Shown here one piece after another: positions 46,497 through 58,242 of a DNA stretch of 64,000 nt. The translations under genes and the position numbers were made by a program. Origin of the DNA: Phosphuga atrata. Lineage: Eukaryota > Arthropoda > Insecta > Coleoptera > Silphidae. Each line of letters opens with the position of its first letter. Positions within the stretch are counted from its first letter, which is position 1. The DNA is taken from the NCBI GenBank assembly GCA_944588485.1, contig OX155894.1, positions 37,529,341 to 37,593,340 on the forward strand, written 5' to 3'. The notes beneath the pieces were generated by a model. That model was given only the letters and a program-made list of their open reading frames with translations, was not told where the DNA came from and searched no databases.

Positions 46497-48112
46497 ATGC
46501 GACCCGTGCCGAAGGGACTGGTTGATGGCCAAGGGCAACCGGCCATCGCTTACGGAGCCCCTCTGATACCTGGCGACCTCAGAGGGTATCCAGCCTTACC
46601 ACTATCAAGCGGGGCTCTGATGTGGTGGAACTTTAGTTCCCTTGGGACTCGTGGGATTCGAATGGAACAAAAACAAAAACAAAAATTCAATCCGTGTGTG
46701 CGGGATATAACCGCCACAAAATTGGCGGATCAGATGGAGCATGAGCCCCACGATCCGAGTGAGCGCACCAGTCGAGAGAGACCAACTCCCAGACTGTCCC
46801 TAAAAAGCAAGGGCAAGATGGTCAATAACATCGTTACTACCACCAAGCCAGCAAGCCAAGGGAGACCCGCTCCCAAAACGGCTTCTAAAAGTCAGGGCAA
46901 GGTGACCGGTAACACCTTTACTCCCACCAAGCCCGCGACTAAGCAAGAGGAGACAAAGCCCAAGGCAGGTAAGAAGAAGACGAGATGGGCACATCCCTTG
47001 CCACCCCTAGGTAGTCCAGGCGGACTCGATAACCTACTGAGAAAAGGTCTCAGCGGAGCCGGGGTGAGATGGTTTCTGCGCTTCTTAGCAAACGGGCTAC
47101 AACCCGAGGAAGCTAAGAAGAGAGCAGTACAGAAAAAGGTGGGAACTACACCACAAACACAAGGAGCTGCCAAAAGAGGGGCTGATTCTATCACGTCCCA
47201 AGACAAGGCAGCTAAAAGACAGAAGGAGAACATCCAAAGTGGGGCAACGGGAGTGGTTAGCTACCCCAGCTGCCCTCCCAAGACTTCTGGGCCGAGCACC
47301 AGCTACGCCACCGCCGTCAAGGTGGTGAGGGTTGGTGTTATGTCCAGAGACTACCCAAAGAATCCCCTGAGTAAGAAGGACATGCCTGCTCTTGTGCAAG
47401 CAATTATGAAGGAGACAGTCGAAGACTGGTCTCATGAGATACAGTTTGAAGGCATACACTTGAAACCAGGACTAGTCATTGTCGACTGTGCAAACGAACG
47501 GACGGCAAAATGGCTGATGACAAGAGCGCCCATCCTAAGGCATTGGGAAGGGTGGGCACTGGTGGCGAAATTGGGTGATGATATCCCCAAGCCACATGTC
47601 ATCACCATGTTCCTACCTAGGAGCGGGGACCTAACCCCGGAGGCCTCCATCAACTACCTCAGGGCCCAAAACAAAGGACTTAACATTTTCAAATGGAAAG
47701 TCCTTGTGAGCCGGGTGGAAAGTGTGGGTCAACTCCTAACGGTATAGCGAAGGCCAACCATAGCCTCTACTTTAGGTTCAGGCGGATCAAAGTCCATGGG
47801 CGGAAGAACGACGCCACACAAAAAGCGGATGAAGAGGTAGCGGCAGCCACAGCGGCCCCTCCCTCGGAAGTTACGACCGCAACAACGGCCACTTCCGAGG
47901 TGGAAGGAATAGCGGTGGCGGCAGCTCCCTCTGCTGAAGCTTTAGTGGCCAAGGCCGTGAACGAGGAAGTCAGCCCGGATTACCAGGAAGACGACCTCGA
48001 CCTCACACTCGTAGACATGAGCAGTCCAGCTATGTCTATAGAGGAAGAAGTAGATGTTGTTCTGGTGGAGACAGAGAGGGACTTGCCGCCTCCTGTCACA
48101 AACCAAGAATGA
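46497..48112 (+). pseudogene. LOA-like LINE ORF1 (gag-like), one frameshift
   Basis: ATG at 46497. A long basic, Lys/Pro-rich N-terminal half contains PATKQEETKPKAGKKKTRWA and a motif KGLSGAGVRWFLRFLANGLQ (about 47044-47103). A folded part follows, with VKVVRVGVMSRDYPKNPLSK and FEGIHLKPGLVIVDCANERT (47445-47505) and MFLPRSGDLTPEASINYLRA. Frame 1 ends at 47745; the protein continues in the frame at 47693-48112 from about 47740 (YFRFRRIKVHGRKND), with an Ala/Glu-rich tail ending DLPPPVTNQE. No CCHC knuckle is visible. It would bind the element RNA. It overlaps ORF2 by ATGA at 48109-48112. Confidence 0.7.
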
Positions 48113-50457
48113 CCAGCAGGCGCACCAAAGTAGCCCAGGTGAATATCCACCATGCCAGGGCAGCCTCGGCTGTGATGGCTAGGATGTTCACCAAACAACA
48201 CCTAGGTCTAGCGCTGCTGCAAGAACCCTGGACCTACGGAGGTAACATCAGAGGCCTCAGCAACAGGGAATGTAAGTTGGTATGGGACAGCCGTGAGGCT
48301 TCCCCTAGAACTTACATTATGGTAAGGAAGGACATTAATTACTTATGTCTTTCAGAATTCTTAACGCGGGACTTAGTTCCGATACAGGTCCTCATCAAGA
48401 CCGAGGGCCTCCACCGCGAAGTAGTGATCGCATCAGCATACTTCCCTGGCCATGGTAATAACACACCACCCATGGAGGTACAAAGGCTGGTCGAGCACTG
48501 TATTAGGAGAAGGCTGCCACTCATCTTGGGTGTGACGCGAACGTCCACAACGAGATGTGGGGCAGCGCGGACACTAATGAGAGAGGTGAGTACCTTTTAG
48601 AATACCTCATTAAAGAGAACATAATTGTGTATAACGTCGGGAACACACCAACTTTTGTCACTAAGGCCACAAATGAGGTACTGGATATAACGGTAGGTAG
48701 CGCTAACGTAAGTAAACAAATTAAAAAGTGGAGGGTTTCAAGTGAATCCTCAATGTCAGATCATAGGATCATAGAGTTTGAGCTGGAAAGAGCGAGTGAG
48801 GAAAGCACCCCCATTCGAAACCCCAGACAAACTGTCCTATGTCCTATGTTTAGTTCGCAACTAAAAGAAAACCTGGAGATGGTGACAGTGCGGGGTAGTA
48901 TCAAACACTACACCGTGCTGGAGCAGGCTGTAGGAGAAATAAATGTAGCAATCACCACGGCATTTGAATCCAGCTGCCCGGTAAAAACCGTGAAGGAGCA
49001 TAAGGACGAAAAATGGTGGAACAAAAATTTGTCTACATTAAGAGCAAAAGTACGTAGGCTTTTCAACAAAGCCAAGCAATACGGAAATTGGCTAGAATAC
49101 TCCGAGGGAAAACACCATCAAAGTCAAAGGGAAAACTTTAGGACCTTCTGTGAAAACATAGAATCTACGCCGGTGGCAGCTAGACTGCACAAAGCACTAG
49201 CGAAGGATAGAGTGGAAATGACAAGCACTCTCAAGAAACCGGATGGGACCTTCATGGAGGATGAAGAGCAAAGAGCTTTCCTTCTACTAGAAACCCATTT
49301 TCCGGGATGTAGAAGATACAGGGAGACCGAAGGCTTGATGCAACCACGGAAACCAAGTCGGGCCGACTGGAAGAGGGCAGCGTCCATCTGTACGGAAAAC
49401 CGAATCAGATGGGCTATCGGCACTTTCCAGCCTTTTAAGGCCCCAGGTGTGAACGGACTAGTCCCTGCCTTCCTACAAAAGGGAGAGAGAGAACTAATGC
49501 TGTATCTTATAAATATTTTTAGAAGTAGTTTAGCGCTCGGATAAATACCGGAGCTATGGAGAAGGGCTAAGGTGGTATTTTTACCGAAGGTGGGAAAGAA
49601 AGGCACCACTCAACCGAAGTCATTTAGACCCATTAGTCTAACAACTTTTATGTTAAAGACAATGGAGAAGGTGATTCATAATTACCTTAGGACTATGGTG
49701 CTGGTAGGTACACCACTACACAAGAGTCAGCATGCTTACAGAGCAGGGAAATCCACAGAAACCGCCCTGTATCAGCTGATAAATGAAATAGAAGCAGCAC
49801 TAGAGACAAAGGAAGTAGCGATATGTGCCTTCTTGGATATAGAGGGAGGTTTTGACAACACCTCACACGAGGCGGCCCTCGAGAGAAGGAGTATCGACAG
49901 CACTATCTTAAAGTGGATGGGAGAAATGCTGAGAACTAGAGTGGCGGAGACACAACTGGGAAGAGATACTTCATTAAGATCTCCACAACTCGAGCTTGCC
50001 CACAGGGAGGTGTACTATCACCGCTAATGTGGAGCCTGGAAGTTGATGAACTACTGGTTAGGCTAAACAACCTAGACATCAAATGTCAAGGTTACGCCGA
50101 TGACATAGTCATAATGGCCAGAGGAAAATTTGAAGGAACGCTCTGTGAAATTGTTCAGAGAGGCCACAAAGTAACTAGTAGATGGTGTCAAACAGTGGGA
50201 TTGAGACTCAACCCGAGCAAAACCACGGTGATACCATTTACAAGAAGGAGAAAACTAAACTGCCTACATCCCATACCCATAGATGGGAAGGCAGTAGAAT
50301 ACCAACAGGAGATAAGGTATCTGGGTATCACACTAGATAGCAAACTCCTATGGAATAGACACGCTGAGGCAGTGGTAGGTAAAGCCAAACGCGCCCTAAT
50401 GGTGTGCAGAAATCTGGCAGGAAAAACGTGGGGTTGTAACCCCACTATCCTGCGATG
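48109..50457 (+). pseudogene. LOA-like LINE ORF2, 5' part: endonuclease + reverse transcriptase
   Basis: The endonuclease starts at ATG 48109 with KVAQVNIHHARAASAVMARM, then LALLQEPWTYGGNIRGL with the catalytic glutamate. A frameshift near 48535 falls just at the expected D-N motif (CDANVHNEMWGS), and SSESSMSDHRIIEFELE carries the terminal SDH. The reverse transcriptase has IGTFQPFKAPGVNGLVPAFL, a stop at 49542-49544, KSFRPISLTTFMLKTMEKVI, QHAYRAGKSTETALYQLI, VAICAFLDIEGGFDNTSHEA (motif A, first D of the pair present), PQGGVLSPLMW after a shift near 49995, and GYADDIVIMA (motif C, about 50091-50120). The thumb follows to 50457, where the nested LINE begins inside the codons after CNPTILR. Confidence 0.85.
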
Positions 50458-52137
50458 ATGCCGATGATGCACTAATGATGCCGAAGTTATAAAGGTCATA
50501 TCGAATTTAAAAAACACAAAATCTGTAGGTCCAGATGATATCCCTGTTATGTTATTAAAATATTGTGCTCCCGCTTTAGCAGGACCACTATCCATTATAA
50601 TAAACCTATGTTTTTTGACAGGAAATTTCCCCAGCGCACTGAAAGACGCCTTTATATTACCCATACATAAAAACGGTAATAAGACTTTAATTGAAAATTA
50701 TCGTCCTATCGCCCTACTTTCAAATATATCGAAAATATTCGAAAAAATCATTTATATTAGAATCACAACTTTCCTGGAACAAGAAATTCTATTAGCGACC
50801 GTACAAAACGGTTTCACGAAAGGTAGATCTACAACAAGGGCTATATTTCATTTCGTTGAGGAAATTATCAACTCCTTGAATTCCGGTCAAAATATTGCTG
50901 GGATATTCTTGGACCTTTCCAAAGCATTCGATAGTATAGACCATTCAAAAATGCTTGTAAAGTTAGAGGAATATGGTTTCAGATGGTCCAGTTACAGGCT
51001 CTCACAGATCGAAGATAATGTATTCGAGCACAGGATGAGTGCAATGGAGGTTTCAAGATGTCCCAGTACCAATATATAAAAAGAGAAGTCCCACAGGGAA
51101 GCACATTAGGTCCCTTACTTTTTTTATTATACATAAATGACCTTCCAGATAATATTATTTATAAAGTGGTAATGTTTGCTGACGATAACACACTGTCTAT
51201 TAAAGGTAAAAATCTGGTGGATTTGCAGCTAGAAATAATTAATGGTATGTCTGTCATGAAGTCATATTATTCACAGAATAATCTTAAATTAAATGTCAAC
51301 AAGACTAAAATTATAAAATACTCTGCTCATAGAGAGGAAAATATTGAATTCATCTTCAATGAAGAGACACTTACGTCGTCCTCGGATTCAAAGTTTTTGG
51401 GTGTTATAATTGATAAAGGACTTAACTGGAAGGCCCATGTTACTATATATCTCCAAAAATTAGTAGCTTCTGTTACGCATTGAGAATGCTATCTCAGTCG
51501 ACGAATGTACTAGTTTAACTGCATATTATGCATAAATTGATTCAGTTATTCGGTATGGAATAATTTTTTGGGGAAATTAGGTCGATGCTCATCGAATATT
51601 TTTACTTCAAAAAAGAAGTATTAGAAGTATGTTCAACATGAAAATGACAGACTCATGTAAACCAATATTCCTTGAGAAGAGAATACTTACGTTACCCTCC
51701 ATCAATATTTTAAATAGTGCCAGTTATGTAAAGGAGCATTATAAAATGTTTGAAAAACATGAATATACGCACGAATACAATAGGCGCAAAATATGTACTT
51801 TACGTCCTATAAATACAAGTTCAACTTTAGTTCAAAAAAGTGCTGTTGGCGAACTAATAAAAATCTACAATAAACTTCCGAGTTGCATTAAAGACATAAA
51901 GTGTGTTAAAATATTTAAACTCACCTTAAAAACGTTTTTGACTAAAAAGGCATACTATTCATTAAATGAATATTATTTTGAAAATTTTAGTTACATGTAA
52001 TATTGCCTCTTGGTTTGTTACTTTTATATACACATTTTATACATTTTTTTTTATAACATATTTTATTTGTATATTTATATTGACACGTTCTACACCGCAA
52101 GGTATTATTGAATAAAGATAATAATAATAATAATAAT
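50458..52137 (+). mobile_element. CR1-like LINE nested in the LOA-like ORF2
   Basis: A 1680 bp insertion flanked by GATG (50454-50457 and 52138-52141). It ends in (ATA)n after ATTGAATAAAG. Removing it and one GATG would restore the sequence of the outer ORF2 at that point. It is 5'-truncated: the endonuclease is missing and the reverse transcriptase is only partly kept. Confidence 0.87.
50490..52000 (+). pseudogene. CR1-like reverse transcriptase and C-terminus
   Basis: Motifs in order: NTKSVGPDDIPVMLLKYCAP (about 50515), NYRPIALLSNISKIFEKIIY, QNGFTKGRSTTRAIFHFVEE and GIFLDLSKAFDSIDHSKMLV (motif A, about 50901-50960). Around 50980-51060 the sequence is scrambled. PQGSTLGPLLFLLYINDLPD and FADDNTLSIKG (motif C, about 51175) follow in the frame 51058-51483. 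A final piece at 51629-52000 (KICTLRPINTSSTLVQKSAV) is the usual C-terminal region of this clade. Frameshifts and stops near 51055 and 51483-51630 inactivate it. Confidence 0.83.
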
Positions 52138-53426
52138 GATGGATGTACACCATGATAGTGAGACCTGCAATCACTTATGGGGCGCTTGCGTGGGGAAGTA
52201 GAATCAAACTGGCCTCTATGAGGAAACAGCTTGAGAAGATTCAAAGACTGGCGTGTGTCTGCATCACGGTGGCGATGGGGTCGTGTCCGACAGCAGCATT
52301 GGAGCTGCTGCTGGATCTGACACCGCTGCACCTTGTGGTGGAGAGCGCCGCCAGATCGGCGATCGTAAGGTTCAGCAAGGAAGGAATGGTCTGCCCATTG
52401 TGGTAAACCATGAATGGTAAAATAATCGGGAGCAGAGACCGAAACAGCCTCGCTGCCAAGATCCCCTGGCTGGAAGTACCAAAAGACGAAATGGTATGCA
52501 AATACCACTTCGAGAAAAACTACACAGCAATGTGTAGTAGTAAAGCCGATTAGAGCGACGAATCCTCAGCATACCACATAGAGCAAAATGCCATCAAGTG
52601 GTATACAGATGGTTCGAAGACAAAGGAGGGCACTGGTGCAGGAGTGTTTGGACCTCGAACCAGATACTCCGAATCCATGGGAACATCCCCAAGTATCTTC
52701 TTAGCAGAGGTACACGCAATCGAAAGATGTGCACAGTTTAACCTCGACAGGAATTATCGCAAAAAGCGAATTGCTATCCTGTCAGATAGCCAAGCAGCCA
52801 TCAAGGCCATTAGCTCATACACCATCAGATCCAAACTGGTATGGGACTGTGTGGGGAAGCTGAACAAGCTTGGCAGGGATAATAAAGTAAAGCTATACTG
52901 GGTACCAGGACACACTGGTATAGACGGAAACGAAGAAGCCGATCACCTAGCAAACAAGGGATCCAGTAGCCCCTTTATAGGTCCGGAACCCTTTTGCAGT
53001 ATGAGCGTGAACACCATCCGCAAAAGTTTAGATGAAGAAATAAGAGGAAAATGGATGAAAACCTGGGAAGAACTTCCAGGGCTAAGGCAATCCAAAGTGA
53101 TGCTGGGATCTTTTAACCAGAAGAGAACTAAAGCTTGCCTGAAACTAAGCAGGAACAAGCTCAGAATTCTGACAGGAGCCCTGACGAGACACTGCAGACT
53201 TAGGAAACATCTCAAGGCCCTAGGCCTAGAGGAGGATGATGGATGCAGATTCTGTGGCTCAGCGGAGGAAACCCCCATACATCTGTTCAAAGACAGCGGA
53301 GCATTACTCCGCAAGAGACAGATGTACCTTGGGGCTCACTGCTTGAACACAGAGGATCTGCAGGCCTTGAATCCCACCCAGATCCTGAGATTCCTAAAGG
53401 AATCAGGATTAGAGGAGGCGCTCTAA
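52138..53426 (+). pseudogene. LOA-like LINE ORF2, 3' part: C-terminus with RNase H
   Basis: Resumes after the nested LINE with MYTMIVRPAITYGALAWGSR, the expected continuation of the thumb region. Frame breaks lie near 52406 and before 52565. The RNase H domain spans about 52580-52960: WYTDGSKTKEGTGAGVFG, AEVHAIERC, ILSDSQAAIKAI and WVPGHTGIDGNEEADHLANK supply the D-E-D-D residues, all present. The end at 53240-53426 has the motif CRFCGSAEETPIHLF. RNase H would remove the RNA strand after first-strand synthesis. The frame 52644-53426 is open without a lesion. Confidence 0.87.
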
Positions 53427-53812
53427 ATGGGTAAGTACACCAACACTTGGAGGAGGAGGGTGGGGTACAATAGATCTATAAAGGTCGCAGTACAAGTCGT
53501 CACCACCATATTTACAATATATACACCATATATGCAATCTACAATCTACAACGTTAAGGTCGACTTCCGAGCAAAGCGGCTCTTGCGTCACTAACGCAGC
53601 CTCAAAGCCGCCGCGACATAGCGATAGTATTATGCACTATGGAAACACATGAGGAGCCATTCGAGCGCAGCGACACTGACGCGGCAATAGTGACGCCACG
53701 GCACTGACGCTCCGCGATAGCGACCGATAGCCAGCATACATAATACAGTCGCACGACTGCTACGAATTGAACTAGGTTTTGAGGTTATCATGTCAACATC
53801 TGACAATTAGAA

Positions 53813-53884
53813 ATGAACAACATATTTACGGAGAAGGAAGACGAGACACTAATAATGTTAGTGTCTCAGAATGCAATATTCTAG
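53813..53884 (+). pseudogene. Harbinger Myb-like protein, N-terminal stub
   Basis: ATG at 53813 encodes NNIFTEKEDETLIMLVSQNA and then a stop at 53882. The TEKEDETLIMLV pattern is the first helix of a Myb/SANT-like domain, the second gene carried by PIF/Harbinger elements. The rest has been deleted. It points towards the transposase remnant, as usual for this superfamily. Confidence 0.6.
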
Positions 53885-53941
53885 AACCTAAGTGAAATTT
53901 ATACAATATTAAATAATCAGTTTTATTTTCTTTAATTTATA

Positions 53942-54492
53942 CTAAACATGGTTTTCTTGCCAAGATACTTGACCTACTTCTGAGCTAAAATAAAAGTTGA
54001 GTTGATTTCGCACCTGTACAGCATCGTATGAAAATCCCCTAGTACCTGCCAGATCAATCATGTTTTCAGTGGGATCTTCTTGTGTGTTGCGTACATAGTA
54101 CGAATGAGTAGTATCCTCCAGGTATGCATCACGTAAAAGATGAAAACAGCATGCTACAAGTGAAAACAGCATGCTACAAGTATTAAATGCACCAGACACT
54201 TGCACTGGTGTCTGGTGCTATCGCAATTGGCGTGTAAAATACTCTAAAAACTTTTATACAATACATTTTCCTGATGTTTTTGGAACAAGTTCTTCATGTA
54301 TCATTGATAAAATAAAATAAAATTGAATTTTATTGAACCGACAGAAAGTCCTGAAGTTTTCTCAATATTTTCCTCAATATTTCGACTTGTGAAAATGGGG
54401 TAGGATAAGTTTCTCTCAAGACTGAGATAGTAACGAAACAAAAGATCATCATCCTCGTCTTCTTCTAATAAATTTTCAATTATCTGGTTCAT
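53942..54492 (-). pseudogene. Harbinger transposase, N- and C-terminal remnants
   Basis: On the minus strand the N-terminus starts at ATG 54492 (MNQIIENLLEEDEDDDLLFR, then YPIFTSRNIEENIEKTSG) and runs to about 54340. The middle, with all three catalytic residues, is gone. The C-terminus follows at about 54150-53942 with LLRDAYLEDTTHSYYVRNTQ and a final FYFSSEVGQVSWQENHV. A small direct duplication (GTGAAAACAGCATGCTACAA) occurs at about 54139-54178. The copy is inactive and could move only with an outside transposase. Confidence 0.75.
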
Positions 54493-54676
54493 TTCTCGAA
54501 CGACACAAGCGTTCTACTGAGAGTGTATTGAAAAACTGACAGTTTCAAACGTCATGGCTGACGTCGAAGCCGTGATGCTCGGAAGTCGACCTCGCGACAG
54601 AATCGCTGCGACACTGACGTAGCGGCTTTGACACTACGACCGTGGCGATAGTGTCGCGTTGCTCGGAAGTCTACCT

Positions 54677-54930
54677 TTAAAGACATTATTTTATTTAAAT
54701 AAATTTTAGTATATGGTAACCTAGTCCATGCTCAAGTTAATGTCAATCTAGTATGCTAAATCATCAACTATAACTATGCCAAATTTCTTAAAATTAAAGG
54801 ATATTACTCCTGTAATATCGAACCCTCTAATCTGTTTTTCAGGAATAAAATAGAGAAATATAGACATACATAATAAAAAGTTAAAATATAAGTTAAATAT
54901 AAATAAGTGTGTACTGGTTATATAAGAATG
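54677..54930. other. Short spacer
   Basis: A+T-rich, nothing recognised, between the Harbinger and pogo-like elements. Confidence 0.4.
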
Positions 54931-55179
54931 TCTATAAAGCTGGCAACCCCACCTCTTCAAAATTCAAATTTGTTAAAACCAGAATTTCTTATTATCGAAT
55001 TATGTGCTCTTTATGAAAAGAATCAAATTTTACTAGTGGGGGTGCTAACTTAACAGTCAAGCACCCACCCATCTAAACAATTGGGATACCGATACCAAAT
55101 AAGCATTACAATTATGCGCTATTTATTTGCTTTTCTAGTATCCTAGAGCGAAGTTGCTAACTCAACGTCTTGTACGAAA

Positions 55180-56670
55180 ACCTCACCCCGAACGGAATGA
55201 GCCATAAGAGGCGAAGTCTATAATAATCGAGCAATTATTTGTTCTCCAGATATGATATTCCCGGTTTTTTGCTCGCACCCTTGTAGGAAAAATTCACCCC
55301 GAACTATATTAGCCTTAAGAGTTGAAATCTTTAATAAACGAGAACAAAAATTTTAAATTACTTAAAGTTGTTGCAATAATTATGTGCTCTCCAGATATGC
55401 TATTTACGATTTTTGTGTTCCAACACTTGTGCGAAAAAACTCACCCATGACGGAATGAGCCATAAGAGGTGAAATCTATAATAATCGAGCACACAAGTTT
55501 TAACCAACGCGATATAGTTGCAATGATTATGTGTTCTCCAGATATGATATTCGTGATTCTTGCGCTAGCACCCTTGTACGAGAAACCCCGAATTATATGA
55601 GCCATAAGAGCTGAAATCTTTAATAATCGAGAACAGAAATTTGAAATCAAGCAAAATTGTTGCAATAATTATGTGTTCTCCACATATCCTATTTACGATA
55701 ATTTTGCTCTCACCCTTGTACGAAAAATTCACCCCGAACTGTATGAGCCTTAGGAGGTGTAATCTATAATAATAGAGCACAGAAATTTTAACGACATCGA
55801 AATTATTGCAATAATTATATGCTCTCCAGATATGTTATTTACGATTTTTATTTTCCACCCTTGTACGAGAAATTCACCCCGAACTGTATAGGCCTTAAGA
55901 GGCGAAATCTTTAATAATCGAGAACAGAAATTTTAAAAAACTCATAATTGTTGCAATAACTATGTGCTTTCCATATATGTATTTAGGATTATTATGTTCG
56001 CACCCTTGTACGAAAAATTCACCCCGAACTGCATGAGCTCTAAGAGGTGAAATCTATAATAATCGAGGACACAAATTTTAACCGACGCGATATTATTGCA
56101 ATATTTATGAGTTCTCAAGATATGTTATTCGCGATTTTTCTGCTCACACCCTTGTCCGAAAAATTTACCCCGAACTGTATCAGCCTTAAGAGGTGAAATC
56201 TGTAATAATCGTGAACAGAAATTTTAAATTATATGAGCATGAACCCTTGTACGAGAAATTGACCCCGCAGTGTTTGAGCCATTGAGGTAAAATCTTTAAC
56301 AATTGAGCACACAAGTTTCAACCGGCGTGAAAGAGTTGCAATAATTATGTGGTCTCTAGATATAGAGCACATACATTTTAACCGAATCGAAATTATTGCA
56401 ATAATAATGTCCTTTCCACATATGCTATTCGTAATGTTTGTGCTCGCACCCTTGAACGAAAAATTCATCCCGATCTGCCCTGATTATTGCCCAAATAAGT
56501 GGTGAAATCTATAAAAATTGTCCAAATTTTAACCAACGCGTAATTTTTCTAAAAATTATGTGTTCTCCCGATATGCTATTCACGATTTTGGGCTCTCACT
56601 CTTGTATGAAAAATTTATCGTGAACTGAATGAGCCATAAGTGGTGAAATTTTTAATAATCGAGCACACAA
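55180..56670. repeat. Subterminal repeat array, about 145 bp unit, roughly 10 copies
   Basis: Each unit contains CTTGTACGAAAAATTCACCCC, GAACTGTATGAGCC, TAAGAGGTGAAATCT, ATAATAATCGAGCACA and TTGCAATAATTATGTG. The CACCCCGAAC core recurs at about 55183, 55295, 55442, 55584, 55730, 55875, 56020, 56166, 56261, 56466 and 56611, mostly 142-147 bp apart, with shorter and longer exceptions. Two inverted units occur at the other end (58740-58910). Confidence 0.87.
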
Positions 56671-56689
56671 AATTCAACAAAAGTTCTTC

Positions 56690-58242
56690 TACCTTGTTTT
56701 TGTCAAGAGTGTCCGTTACAATGGCAGATGGCATTTTCCTGCTTTTACGAACCGTGTTCTTTCTGGGACCTGCCTTTAAAAACGGTCTAATCATTTGCGG
56801 TGATATGACTGGTTGCCTTGATGTGGTTGCTACTGATACTATTGGTGACGCAGCAGTCGAAGATAGAGGAGGTCTAAAATTATCTTGTGATAAAGGTAGT
56901 TGCTCTGAAGGTCTTTTTTTGAAAATTGACAGTGAAGATGCATTAACAGGTGAAGGCCGATGAGGCAGGTTCTCTTCTATTTCAGTTGCATTAATATTTT
57001 CATTTTCCTTATCGGAATAGACAGTAGATGGATCAGATGTATCAGTCACAAATGTATATAGGAACTCTTCTTCTCCAAATATGTTCGAATTTAAAGGATA
57101 AATACCCGTTTTGAGAAAACCTTGTATAATATTGTGAGGGCTGAAACTTGATAGATATGCTTTTTTCACAAACTGTTCCACTTGTTAAATGGTGACTGTT
57201 TTACCGGGCTTTGACAACATCCATTCATTCATAGCAATCCTATACCTGATTTTGAAGGGACCATATACTGTAAGGTCAAGGGGCTGTAGCTTGTGACTAC
57301 AGTGTGGTGGCAAAGTGACTATTACAATAGAATTTTCCCTAGCAAATGGAACCACTCTAAAGTTAATATGTGAGTTACGATTGTCCATTATGATCACTGC
57401 CGGATTTTCTTTGGAGGGTTTTACATGTAGTACACAATGTACCAGAGTTTTAATGAAACATTCTTCATTCATCCATCCAGAAATATTTGCCAATCCAAGA
57501 GCTCCTGGTGAAACATTAGGTAACAAAATGTCTTTGTAATTTACTCGTGGAAACACAAAAATTGGTGGTAAAAAACCACCAGCAGCATTAATGAAAAACA
57601 AAGTTGTCACCAAAGTTCCTCGTTCACCTGATGTCACTTGTCCGATTTGTTTTGATCCTCTTTCATTAATAACTTTAGGAGGATTGGTTACAGTGCTGCA
57701 GCCTGTTTCATCTGCGTTAAATATGATGTGCAGTGGAAAACTATATCTGGTGTAAACATCAGTAAGTTTTTCAAAAAACGTGTTTACGTTCGTTTTATTA
57801 AAACTGGTTGCTCTGGAGAGTGAGGTGCTTTCGGGTTTTCTAACGACTATATCTTTGTGTCTGCTCATAAAACCTTTCAACCAATCATCGCTTGCACCCT
57901 GAGAGCCCTTCCACTTATTTGGACAAACAGAATTAGCTTCTGGATAATTAAATGCCAGTTTTTTTTGGTTTGTTGTCTTGTTAGCCCATAGCACATTTTA
58001 GATGCAGCTTTCAAATACTCTGCTAGCAAACTCTCTTGTTGCACAGTAAAAATACGCTTATTACCATTATGAGGAGTATGTTTGTAAGATGATTCGCCTG
58101 AAGATTTTAGCTTCTTGACTATTCTTTCTAAATAAGCTCTTGAAACATTAAGGGAAAGGGCAGTTTTATTTATAGACTGGCCTTTCTCGATTACTTCTCT
58201 AACAGCTTCCTCTATTGTAGATGCTGCTGGACTTTTACGCAT
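56690..58242 (-). pseudogene. Pogo/jerky-type transposase (DDE_1), one frameshift and one stop
   Basis: Minus-strand ATG at 58242 (MRKSPAASTIEEAVREVIEK). Residues 1-60 form a psq-like helix-turn-helix (KGQSINKTALSLNVSRAYLE). A second DNA-binding segment follows (NGNKRIFTVQQESLLAEYLK). A frameshift lies in a T8 run at about 57960. The catalytic part has IIFNADETGCSTVTNPPKVI (first Asp, about 57695-57740), AVIIMDNRNSHIN (second Asp, about 57375-57400) and LPPHCSHKLQPLDLTVYGPF (third Asp, about 57265-57320). One stop at 57182-57184 is followed in frame by VEQFVKKAYLSSFSPHNIIQ and a Ser/Pro-rich C-terminus, running into the repeat array at about 56690. All three acidic residues are present and only two lesions are seen, so decay is slight. 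Confidence 0.86.

Larger units (their letters stand above)
46345..53553 (+). mobile_element. LOA/I-type LINE with RNase H, split by a nested LINE
   Basis: Plus-strand LINE: 5' UTR about 46345-46496, ORF1 46497-48112, ORF2 48109-53426, interrupted by a CR1-like LINE at 50458-52137. The G+C content is higher than in the surroundings. An RNase H domain at the end of ORF2 places it in the I superclade; the endonuclease start (AQVNIHHARAASAVMARMF) is of LOA type. The 3' end is obscured by a Harbinger element inserted at 53557. Confidence 0.83.
53557..54676. mobile_element. PIF/Harbinger-like transposon, internally deleted
   Basis: 1120 bp with terminal inverted repeats AGGTCGACTTCCGAGCAAAGC (left) and, in reverse complement, AGGTAGACTTCCGAGCAACGC (right). 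It is flanked by TTA on both sides (53554-53556 and 54677-54679), the usual Harbinger target duplication. Subterminal G+C-rich blocks contain repeated GACACTGACG. Remnants of both Harbinger genes are inside, in opposite orientation. Confidence 0.87.

Noticed and set aside
46892..47459. Cys/Leu-rich minus-strand frames
   Set aside because: Shadow frames opposite the ORF1 of the LOA-like LINE.
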